From: Myxococcus stipitatus
GTDB taxonomy: Bacteria; Myxococcota; Myxococcia; Myxococcales; Myxococcaceae
DNA: 64,000 nt
Direction of reading: 5' to 3'
Assembly (NCBI RefSeq): GCF_038561935.1
Contig: NZ_CP102770.1
Span: forward strand, 9,486,001-9,550,000
Positions 19,101-26,002 of this stretch are shown here, piece after piece. The translations under genes were made by a program, and so were the position numbers. The notes beneath the pieces were generated by a model. It did no database searches and was not told the DNA's origin. It saw only the letters and a list, made by a program, of their open reading frames with translations. Positions within the stretch are counted from its first letter, which is position 1. Every line of letters starts with the position of its first letter.

Positions 19101-20393
19101 GAGGAGCGACCGCCTTCCTGCACCCCATCCAGCATGTCGTGCAGGTTTCAACCCACGCTCCTCGCGGTCACGAGGAGCGACCGGTCGTGAGGTAGAGCGA
19201 CTGCTGTGCCACCATGTTTCAACCCACGCTCCTCGCGGTCACGAGGAGCGACTCTCGCTGGCGCGTGCCGATGGGGCCGACAAGGTTTCAACCCACGCTC
19301 CTCGCGGTCACGAGGAGCGACCCGAGCTCGCGGGACACCTCGGCTTCGCCCGCGAGCGTTTCAACCCACGCTCCTCGCGGTCACGAGGAGCGACACGCCA
19401 GAGTGCAAGCCGCGCCCTGGCGTGGAGGTTTCAACCCACGCTCCTCGCGGTCACGAGGAGCGACGCAGCTCGCGCAGCTCGCGCTTGCAGCCAACCAGTT
19501 TCAACCCACGCTCCTCGCGGTCACGAGGAGCGACAGCTCGTGGTCATCACCGATTGCCGGTTCCTCAATGTTTCAACCCACGCTCCTCGCGGTCACGAGG
19601 AGCGACTGTACGAGCCAGGCCGCAACACGTCCGACGCGTTGTTTCAACCCACGCTCCTCGCGGTCACGAGGAGCGACAGTCTCGGTGTGGCTGGTGTGAT
19701 TCGGCAAGTAGGGTTTCAACCCACGCTCCTCGCGGTCACGAGGAGCGACCTCCAGGTGGATTCGCCCCCGGGCCAACGCGCGCTGTTTCAACCCACGCTC
19801 CTCGCGGTCACGAGGAGCGACAATCCCCGGCGGTGATGCCCAGGCACCCGGGCATGTTTCAACCCACGCTCCTCGCGGTCACGAGGAGCGACGCCTCGGG
19901 TTCATCGCAGTTGGTCGCGGGGGGGATGTTTCAACCCACGCTCCTCGCGGTCACGAGGAGCGACGCACTCGCTCGTAGACTCGAAACGGCGTGGCCGCGT
20001 TTCAACCCACGCTCCTCGCGGTCACGAGGAGCGACTGCCGAAGGGCCCGACGCTGTTGGACGCGCAGTTGTTTCAACCCACGCTCCTCGCGGTCACGAGG
20101 AGCGACCGGGCGCGCTGATGGTGAGCACGGACGGTCCCCAGGTTTCAACCCACGCTCCTCGCGGTCACGAGGAGCGACTGCTACGCCGAGAAGAACGTCG
20201 GCGTGGCGCTGAGTTTCAACCCACGCTCCTCGCGGTCACGAGGAGCGACAAACGCGTCGATCATGTTTACTGGTACGACGTTCAAGTTTCAACCCACGCT
20301 CCTCGCGGTCACGAGGAGCGACAGCACCTCCCAGAGCTGGACATGTTCCGGCTTGCGTTTCAACCCACGCTCCTCGCGGTCACGAGGAGCGAC
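13177..20393 (-). CRISPR. Type I-C CRISPR array, 102 repeats and 101 spacers
   Basis: Counted by eye: 102 copies of a 37-bp repeat separated by 101 unique-looking spacers of 31-39 bp, mean period 71 bp. In the transcribed (minus) sense the repeat begins GTCGCTCCTCG and ends GTGGGTTGAAAC; CGCTCCTCG and CGAGGAGCG form a 9-bp stem around a 6-base loop. Orientation follows from the GAAAC end, from the cas genes and leader on the right, and from repeat decay on the left. The copy at 13177 is the most degenerate, those at 13323, 13396 and 13468 carry substitutions, and scattered single changes occur at 13893, 14460, 14602, 14958, 15309 and 15379. From 15449 to the leader only the copy at 17014 differs. 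The size implies long-standing, active spacer uptake. Confidence 0.98.
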
Positions 20394-20596
20394 TCTGCAC
20401 CTGCAACCTACCATCACTCCTGGGGAATCCGGCCGCATCCCGCGAACCTGGCTCCGACCGTGTCTCCGTCCCCACGGGCATCAGCCCGCGCTCCCGCCAA
20501 CCCCCTACGACTATTGGAGATTTCAAAGAGCGCGAACCTCCGACGAAGCCCACACCGATAGAGGTCCGCGCACGCCCAAGTGCGCTCCGCCTCTCA
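20394..20596 (-). promoter_or_regulatory. CRISPR leader
   Basis: 203 bp between the cas2 stop and the leader-proximal repeat, on the side where repeats are perfect. Read on the minus strand it contains a locally AT-rich stretch (CTTTGAAATCTCCAATAG) about 130 bp before the first repeat, a plausible place for the array promoter and integration signals. A short hairpin (CTCATC-GTGT-GATGAG) at 20593-20608 overlaps the cas2 stop codon. Nothing coding is present. Confidence 0.75.
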
Positions 20597-20896
20597 TCAC
20601 ACGATGAGGGGTCCTTCGACATCCAGAGGGACCCTCGCCCCATGGTGCTCCGTCTTCTTCGCGACATCCTCGCTCAGGAAATAGAAGCGCAAGCTATCGC
20701 ACGAGTCATCCAGCTCCGCGAGCAGCCGAGCCCTCAGAACCACCCAATCCTTGGGCTCCAGCACGCACTCGAAAACGGAGTACTGAACCCGAACACCGTG
20801 GTCCTTGCACGCTCGAGCGATTCGTCGCAAGCGGCGAGGCCCATCCGAGTCCGACACCTGCACGTCGTAGCAAACGAGCACGGTGACCTTCTTCAT
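20597..20896 (-). CDS. cas2: CRISPR-associated endonuclease Cas2
   Basis: Last gene of the cas operon. The 99-residue product has the ferredoxin-like Cas2 fold: strand 1 VTVLVCYDV with the conserved Asp, helix GPRRLRRIARACKDHG, strand VQYSVFECVL, and C-terminal LRFYFLSED. Cas2 dimers bridge two Cas1 dimers in the spacer-integration complex. The length matches the family. The ATG at 20896 lies 3 bases after the cas1 stop, so translation is coupled. The leader follows immediately after the stop. Confidence 0.97.
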   Translation of the reverse strand: MKKVTVLVCYDVQVSDSDGPRRLRRIARACKDHGVRVQYSVFECVLEPKDWVVLRARLLAELDDSCDSLRFYFLSEDVAKKTEHHGARVPLDVEGPLIV

Positions 20897-20899
20897 CCT

Positions 20900-21928
20900 T
20901 CACCGCACCGCGAAAGGAGGATAGCCATCCAGCTCCCCTCGGAGCACTCGCGCCAGCAGCAGCGCCTGCAGATGAGGCACCAGCCCCCAGCTCGTCTGCT
21001 GCCCCAGGAAGACATGCTGGACCTCCACCTGCTTCGCGCTCTGATACGCCACCAGGAACGCCTTCCGGGCCTCATCCCGCAGCAGCACGCCTCCCGCCGC
21101 CTCCGTCTTGAAGTCCTCCGGCTTGAGCTGCCCGCGATTCACCAATGAGAACACCAGGCGGTCCACCACCGGCGCACGAAGCTCCTCCATCAAGTCCAAC
21201 GCCAGCGACAACCTGCCCGGCCTGTCCTCGTGCAGAAACCCTACGGCTGGATCCAACCCCACCCCCGCCAAGGCCCCCGCGCAATCCTGCGCGAGCAGCG
21301 CATACCCGAATGAGAGCAGCGCATTGAGCGGGTCTCGCGGGGGCCGCCGATTCCTCCCATCAAACGTGAACCGCCGAGCCTCCCCCTTCAACAGCGAAGG
21401 AAACACCTCGAAGTAGTCCCGCGCCGCAATCCCCTCCAGCCCCCGAACCTGCTCCAGGTCCTCCGCCCGCTCCAACGCGCGCAGATGCCCGGACAGGCGT
21501 CGCACCGCCTCCTCCAACACAGGCTTGCGCTCCTCCACCGCATCCCGGCGCGCATGCATGAGGAACTGGCGAGCATTCCCCAACTTGCCCACAACCACCG
21601 CCCGTGCAATCTCCAGCGTGCGCGCCCCATCATCCGCCGCGCGGAACTGCGCGCGCCGCAGCAACACGTTTCCCCCAGGCAAGCCCTCCACTCGCGCCAG
21701 GAACCGCCCGGTCATCCCGAAGAAGGACACATGGATGCCCGCCTCCACGCAGCTCTCCAGCAACTCCGGCGTCATCCACGCTCGCGCCAGACACACCACC
21801 GAGCGCAGATGCCGGAGTGGGACCTCAGCCTTCTTCTCGTCATGGAGCGTCACCACCACCCGCTCACCCTCCTTGTTCAGCCGAGCCCCCTCCAAGGTGA
21901 TGAACAGCGTATTGAGTGCGGTCGTCAT
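20900..21928 (-). CDS. cas1: CRISPR integrase Cas1 (type I-C)
   Basis: Metal-dependent integrase that inserts new spacers at the leader end of the array. From the ATG at 21928 the product has 342 residues, the usual length. The N-terminal beta domain starts MTTALNTLFITLEGARL. The catalytic C-terminal domain shows Glu165 in GLEGIAARDYF, His233 in VGFLHEDRPGRL and Asp245 in LALDLMEEL, the expected Glu-His-Asp set, with NALLSFGYALLAQ between. The open frame runs on upstream to 22120, but that part overlaps cas4 and is not Cas1-like. Nothing suggests loss of function, consistent with the perfect leader-proximal repeats. Confidence 0.97.
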   Translation of the reverse strand: MTTALNTLFITLEGARLNKEGERVVVTLHDEKKAEVPLRHLRSVVCLARAWMTPELLESCVEAGIHVSFFGMTGRFLARVEGLPGGNVLLRRAQFRAADDGARTLEIARAVVVGKLGNARQFLMHARRDAVEERKPVLEEAVRRLSGHLRALERAEDLEQVRGLEGIAARDYFEVFPSLLKGEARRFTFDGRNRRPPRDPLNALLSFGYALLAQDCAGALAGVGLDPAVGFLHEDRPGRLSLALDLMEELRAPVVDRLVFSLVNRGQLKPEDFKTEAAGGVLLRDEARKAFLVAYQSAKQVEVQHVFLGQQTSWGLVPHLQALLLARVLRGELDGYPPFAVR

Positions 21929-21965
21929 GACGGCTCCCGGCCAGTGCCCACCCGAGGCCCAGCCA

Positions 21966-22610
21966 TCAGAACTCCACTGGCTCCACCATGCGCCGCAGAT
22001 GGTCGGAGGCTCGCCGCTGCCCCGCGGTGACCTGCGGCAGGCACCTCGACTCCAGCGAGCACTTCTCGCACTTCGGTGCCCTCGGAACAGCGGGGACCTG
22101 GCACCGAGCCAGCAGCTCATGCATTCGCGCCACGGCGTCCTCTGTCAGCGTCCGCAACCGTGCATCGAACCGCACCGCCTGCCTCCGATGCTCCGCGCCA
22201 TGAAAGAGCGCTCCCTCGGGAACGTCGACACCGTGCATCTCCTCCAGGCACAGCGCCTGCGCACAGAGCTGCACGCGGTCGGCCTCCTCCGATTTCCGTC
22301 GCGCGCGCTTCACCTCCACGGGGAAGGGGCGCCAGCCCGTGGGACTCGTGGAGTCGGGGTGGTACTCGACCAGGTCCGCGCGTCCCGTCAGCCGCAACCG
22401 CTGACAGCCCAGCCGGACCGCGCGCTCCACGCGCCGGCCCGGCCGAGCATCATGTCCTGGTAGGTCCACGCGCTCATGAAGCAGGCGCCCCTTGGCGGTG
22501 TTGACGTCCTCCACCCACAGCCGTTCCACATGGATGAGCGCCGCCTGCCGTTCACAGAACAGCAGGTGCTGCAAGGCCGACAACGCAACCCAGGTCTCGC
22601 GAGACTCCAT
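21966..22610 (-). CDS. cas4: CRISPR-associated exonuclease Cas4
   Basis: RecB-like nuclease that trims prespacers and helps select their PAM before Cas1-Cas2 integration. 214 residues. Visible signature: Cys19 in LLFCERQAAL, then GRADLVEY and FPVEVKRAR (the Asp and Glu-x-Lys of the RecB core), and the C-terminal cluster Cys181, Cys184 and Cys190 (CEKCSLESRC), which together with Cys19 would hold an iron-sulfur cluster. The ATG at 22610 is 1 base past the cas7 stop. It is a separate gene, not fused to cas1. Confidence 0.96.
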   Translation of the reverse strand: MESRETWVALSALQHLLFCERQAALIHVERLWVEDVNTAKGRLLHERVDLPGHDARPGRRVERAVRLGCQRLRLTGRADLVEYHPDSTSPTGWRPFPVEVKRARRKSEEADRVQLCAQALCLEEMHGVDVPEGALFHGAEHRRQAVRFDARLRTLTEDAVARMHELLARCQVPAVPRAPKCEKCSLESRCLPQVTAGQRRASDHLRRMVEPVEF

Positions 22611-22611
22611 G

Positions 22612-23523
22612 TCACACCAGGTCCATCACCTCGATGCCCTGGGGCAGCCCAGCCGTCTCCACCACCACCGAGTAGTCCGTGAAGGCGCGCGCCGGCTTCT
22701 CGGCCTGCACAGGTTCCACCTTGACGCGCTCGAACAGCGCATGTGCGGGCGCATTGCCGAGCTCCGACCCGTGCTTGAACACGATGACCTTGCGCATGGC
22801 CATCAGCCCGCGCGCCGCGCTGCGGTCCAGCTCGAACATGTGAGTAAAGGACTTGAACAGGAGCTCCAGGTCCGCCGGACTGAAGCCCGTCTGTCTGGCC
22901 AGGTGTGGCGACACGAAGCCATGCGCGCGGTAGAGCCCGTAAGGCACCGTGTTCTTCCGGCCCATGGTCCGGTTGTCCCCGCCTTGTTTCTCGGCCTCGG
23001 CCTCGGTGGCCACCGCCATGCGGGTGATGGCGTGCTCCAACGAGACAATGGGCGCCACCGAGCGCGCGAACGTGAGCTGCACCGGCCCGCGCACCTGTCC
23101 TGCGTTGGCGCCCGTGGACATCACCGCGCCGAAGGTCCGCACGTCGAAGAACGTCTTGCACATCCACGCGCGGCCCTGCTCCACCTCCGAGCCCTGAGCC
23201 TTGCCTTTCGAGTCGCGCTTCTTCCCGTCCTCCGCCTTCGTCGGCTTCTCGTTCAGGTCGATGCCCAATCCCTTGTAGGCGTCATTGATGGACACGTTCA
23301 GGATGGCCTTCTCCTTCACGAAGATGTCCAGGCCCGGCTTCTTCTCCTGGGTGAGCTGGATGAAGTTGCGCACCTTGCGCTTGAGGCACACGTCGGTGAC
23401 CAGCCCGTGCCCTGTCTCCGGGTCGATGCGCGGCAGGTTTCCGGCATCCGGGTCCCCATTGGGGTTTCCATCCTGGACGTCGAACAGCAGGACGAAGTCG
23501 TAGCGGTTCTTGAACTCGGACAT
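22612..23523 (-). CDS. cas7: Cascade backbone subunit Cas7 (Csd2, type I-C)
   Basis: Backbone protein that coats the spacer part of the crRNA in multiple copies. The product has 303 residues from the ATG at 23523, which follows AAGGAAGTG. The signature N-terminus RYDFVLLFDVQDGNPNGDPDAG is split here as RYDFVLLFDVQDGN and PNGDPDAG; LPRIDPETGHGLVTDVCLKR follows and is characteristic of Csd2. Later motifs include the TFGAVMS strand and the C-terminal DYSVVVETAGLPQGIEVMDL. The frame continues 14 codons upstream, overlapping the cas8c stop region, but the ribosome site supports the internal ATG. Confidence 0.96.
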   Translation of the reverse strand: MSEFKNRYDFVLLFDVQDGNPNGDPDAGNLPRIDPETGHGLVTDVCLKRKVRNFIQLTQEKKPGLDIFVKEKAILNVSINDAYKGLGIDLNEKPTKAEDGKKRDSKGKAQGSEVEQGRAWMCKTFFDVRTFGAVMSTGANAGQVRGPVQLTFARSVAPIVSLEHAITRMAVATEAEAEKQGGDNRTMGRKNTVPYGLYRAHGFVSPHLARQTGFSPADLELLFKSFTHMFELDRSAARGLMAMRKVIVFKHGSELGNAPAHALFERVKVEPVQAEKPARAFTDYSVVVETAGLPQGIEVMDLV

Positions 23524-23561
23524 GGCATTCACTTCCTTGGAATGGGAGGGAGTCGGCTTCA

Positions 23562-23975
23562 TCACTCAGTGTCGTCAGAAGGTTCATCGTCCGAGGACGC
23601 AGGCTCGGATGGCGTGTGCCTGGCGAAGAGGTCCTCGCGCTGGTGGTAGTAGCCCACGGCGAACAAGCCCTGTTCCTCCAGGAGGAAGATGCGTGGGAAC
23701 ACCTTGGAGTCGAGCAGCGCCATGACCTCGCCCTTGATTCGCTCCAGGCGCTTGCCGGAGCCTTTCCTCTCGGCTTCCGCCTTCGAGGCGTGGTGCACGG
23801 AGAGCTGCAAGAGGCGAGGGAAGACAGTCATCGGGCTGCGTGAAGCCGCGCCGAAGTATCGGTCTCGGATGGTTGCGTTGATGTCGCCCAGCGCCGCCCC
23901 TTGCAATCGTTCAAGCACCGCGAACAAGCGTCCCAGAACATAGGGCTGCGACGAGTTTGTCTTGTCCAATGACAC
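23562..23975 (-). CDS. cas11c: Candidate internally initiated small subunit Cas11c (inside cas8c)
   Basis: In the cas8c frame, GGAGG (minus sense, at 23981-23985) stands 5 bases before an in-frame GTG at 23973-23975. Initiation there gives a 137-residue protein of about 15 kDa beginning VSLDKTNSSQPYVLGRLF and sharing the cas8c stop. It is known for type I-C that the small subunit Cas11c is made from an internal start in cas8c rather than from its own gene. The predicted product is mostly helical, as expected. No separate small-subunit gene is present in this operon. This is a nested gene call and depends on the internal site working. Confidence 0.65.
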   Translation of the reverse strand: MSLDKTNSSQPYVLGRLFAVLERLQGAALGDINATIRDRYFGAASRSPMTVFPRLLQLSVHHASKAEAERKGSGKRLERIKGEVMALLDSKVFPRIFLLEEQGLFAVGYYHQREDLFARHTPSEPASSDDEPSDDTE

Positions 23976-25328
23976 AGAGACCTCCAAGGGAGCAGTTCCA
24001 CTTCGGGGAAGACGAATGAGGGTGGCCTTGATGAGTGCGACACGAAGGCGGAGTTGCTCGCGCTCGAACTTGTCGTCCGATGGCGGAAGCTGGAGCCGGT
24101 CCAAGGCCGCGGAGAGAAGCTGCCGAGGAAACGGCTGTCCTCGAAGCGCCGCCCCCAACATCCGCGTCGAAAGAGTGGCACTGAGCCCCCTTCCCGATGG
24201 CGCTTCCACGGCCTTCAGCAGTCTCCAGACAGGTGTCGGTTTCTCCGCTGGGCCCGCCCCCAACCGCAGGTCCGCGAAGTACCGCCGGAGGTTCTGTTTC
24301 ACTTCCCCCACACTCGTCTGGAACCAGTCACGCACAGCGACGCGGCCCGAGTTTCCCGCGAGCGTCACGGAATAGAAGCTCCGCGTATCCAGCACGCCGG
24401 GCTCCAGTCCTCGGAAAGGGGCCTCAAGGAAGCGGCGAAGGTCGGCCTCCGACGGGTCCATCCACGAGAGGAGAGCGCTCTCCTCCTTCGCAGTGCTGTT
24501 TGTCCAGAACACCAGCACCGAGTCGTCTCCCGCCTGAATGCCCTGCCGGTAGCGACGCTCCTCCGACTTCCGCAGCAGGTCGTTCAGCGCGAGCACGTAC
24601 CCCAATGCCGCTTGCCGGGAGATGGGAGCGTTATCACCTTGCTCGAACCCCTGGGACTCGAACGCTCTGGCATTAAAGGACACCAGGGCCGCCCCAGCAC
24701 GCTGAGCCTCCGGCACGTTTTTCAACTTGGGATGGGTCTCCGCCAGCACGCCGATCCTACCGGTCACCAGGCACAGCCCCCTTCGCCCTTGCTCAGCCTC
24801 CTTCGCCCCTCGTCGCGCCCACCATGCACGAACCTCGGGTAGGAGGTGAACAGGCTCCACCGAGTCGCCCACGGCGAACGCGAGCATCTCCGAGCCCGTC
24901 CACTCCTCCTTCGCCCGCTCCGCGAGCGCCTCCTCCCGCGAGGCAGCGCTCGCCAGGAACAGCTCCACCGCTCGAAGCTCGGGAACCTTCAGCTCGGAGA
25001 GAGCCTCACGCACGAGCTTCAGGAAGGCCGCGAACCGCACCGCACCCTTGCCCGCCTTTCCAGTCTGCGGCGCTGGCTCCTCTTCGTACCCCAGCACGTA
25101 CTTCGAATTGTCCACCAGGAACCCCGCGGCGATGTTCACCGCCCGCTGCGGGATGCGCGGAATGAGCAATGGAAGTCCATTCCCTCGCTCATCCTGGGTG
25201 GACTCCAGCCCCTGGAACGTCCCCTTCGCACTCACCCGAATGAGGAAGTCCACCGGCCGATTCTCATAGAGCGGGTCGTCCGCGAGCCCTCGCTCCTGTG
25301 CGAATGCATTGAGCGCCGCCAGCATCAT
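23562..25328 (-). CDS. cas8c: Cascade large subunit Cas8c (Csd1)
   Basis: Large subunit of the type I-C interference complex; recognises the PAM and helps recruit Cas3. 588 residues, the usual size. It starts MMLAALNAFAQERGL, typical of Csd1, and the YENRPVDFLIRVSAKG block follows. The ATG at 25328 has GGAGG upstream and overlaps the cas5 stop by four bases. The C-terminal part (from about residue 452) is helical and corresponds to the Cas11-like region, for which a separate internal start is visible. The protein ends in a very acidic tail (SSDDEPSDDTE). No frameshift was seen. Confidence 0.95.
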   Translation of the reverse strand: MMLAALNAFAQERGLADDPLYENRPVDFLIRVSAKGTFQGLESTQDERGNGLPLLIPRIPQRAVNIAAGFLVDNSKYVLGYEEEPAPQTGKAGKGAVRFAAFLKLVREALSELKVPELRAVELFLASAASREEALAERAKEEWTGSEMLAFAVGDSVEPVHLLPEVRAWWARRGAKEAEQGRRGLCLVTGRIGVLAETHPKLKNVPEAQRAGAALVSFNARAFESQGFEQGDNAPISRQAALGYVLALNDLLRKSEERRYRQGIQAGDDSVLVFWTNSTAKEESALLSWMDPSEADLRRFLEAPFRGLEPGVLDTRSFYSVTLAGNSGRVAVRDWFQTSVGEVKQNLRRYFADLRLGAGPAEKPTPVWRLLKAVEAPSGRGLSATLSTRMLGAALRGQPFPRQLLSAALDRLQLPPSDDKFEREQLRLRVALIKATLIRLPRSGTAPLEVSVSLDKTNSSQPYVLGRLFAVLERLQGAALGDINATIRDRYFGAASRSPMTVFPRLLQLSVHHASKAEAERKGSGKRLERIKGEVMALLDSKVFPRIFLLEEQGLFAVGYYHQREDLFARHTPSEPASSDDEPSDDTE

Positions 25329-25990
25329 GGCGTGCCTCCATTGCGCTCCAGCACCTGCGCCCACGGCGGTACCTGGAGCACGCCTCGGTCCAGATACGCA
25401 TCGAAGAACAGCGGCCGCGTCGCACTGCCCGAGTCACCGAAGGCGAAGTCGTAGAACATCAACCCCAGCGGCCTGCGCTCCACCGCGACGTCCGAGGGCG
25501 TCAGGCCATCAGGCGGCACCTCCACCCGCGCAGCGAACTCGCGGCAGCCCAGATAGGGCGCGTGGAAGTACTGCCCCTTCTCCAACCGCCGCTCGAACAT
25601 CTCCTCGAACTTGCGGAGGTTGTCCTCCGCTCCCGCCTTGCCTGACACGAGAGAGAAGGACGCGGTGATGACGTAGTCCACGTCACGCAGCGCCACCGTG
25701 TTGCGCTGTGCCCGGTCCTCGTCCGCCGCGTAGTCGAACTTCCCCACTGTCGCGCGGCTGTTCACCTCGTTGCGGCGGAAGCTCATCCAGCGCACGGGCG
25801 CGATGACCGCAATCTCATGGACCTGCCAGCGAATCGCGGGCTTCCACAGAATCGCCTCCAGCACGCCCCGCGCCGCGGAGGGTGTCATCACCTCGTAGCT
25901 GACCCGCTCGGCTTTCATCTCGGGCCGTGTGAAGCACGCCACGGGCCCACGGGCCCGCACGCGGAATCGCTTGCTCGCTGCTGTCTTCAT
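25325..25990 (-). CDS. cas5: Cas5 (Cas5c/Cas5d), crRNA-processing subunit
   Basis: In type I-C there is no Cas6; Cas5 itself cuts the pre-crRNA in the repeat and stays on the 5' handle. 221 residues from the ATG at 25990, which has AGGAG six bases upstream (an in-frame ATG two codons earlier lacks that spacing). Seen: FRVRARGPVACFTRPEMKAERVSYEV, split here as ARGPVACFTRPEMKAERVSY (substrate-binding N-terminus); TPSAARGVLEAILWKP; the I-C-typical AQRNTVALRDVDYVI; and a C-terminal FAFGDSGSATRPLFFDAYL. Catalytic residues were not assigned individually. It overlaps cas8c by four bases and follows cas3 by 12. Confidence 0.95.
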   Translation of the reverse strand: MKTAASKRFRVRARGPVACFTRPEMKAERVSYEVMTPSAARGVLEAILWKPAIRWQVHEIAVIAPVRWMSFRRNEVNSRATVGKFDYAADEDRAQRNTVALRDVDYVITASFSLVSGKAGAEDNLRKFEEMFERRLEKGQYFHAPYLGCREFAARVEVPPDGLTPSDVAVERRPLGLMFYDFAFGDSGSATRPLFFDAYLDRGVLQVPPWAQVLERNGGTP

Positions 25991-26002
25991 CCGCATCTCC
26001 TG

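Noticed and set aside
13177..20393. Self-targeting spacers against genes in this window
   Set aside because: None was recognised by eye; a proper alignment search was not possible, so this is only a lack of evidence.
13101..20607. Many long open frames with repeated peptide blocks such as FNPRSSRSRGAT, VSTHAPRGHEER and FQPTLLAVTRSD
   Set aside because: They are translations of the CRISPR repeat in three frames joined by spacers; the repeat has no stop codon in these frames. They are not proteins.
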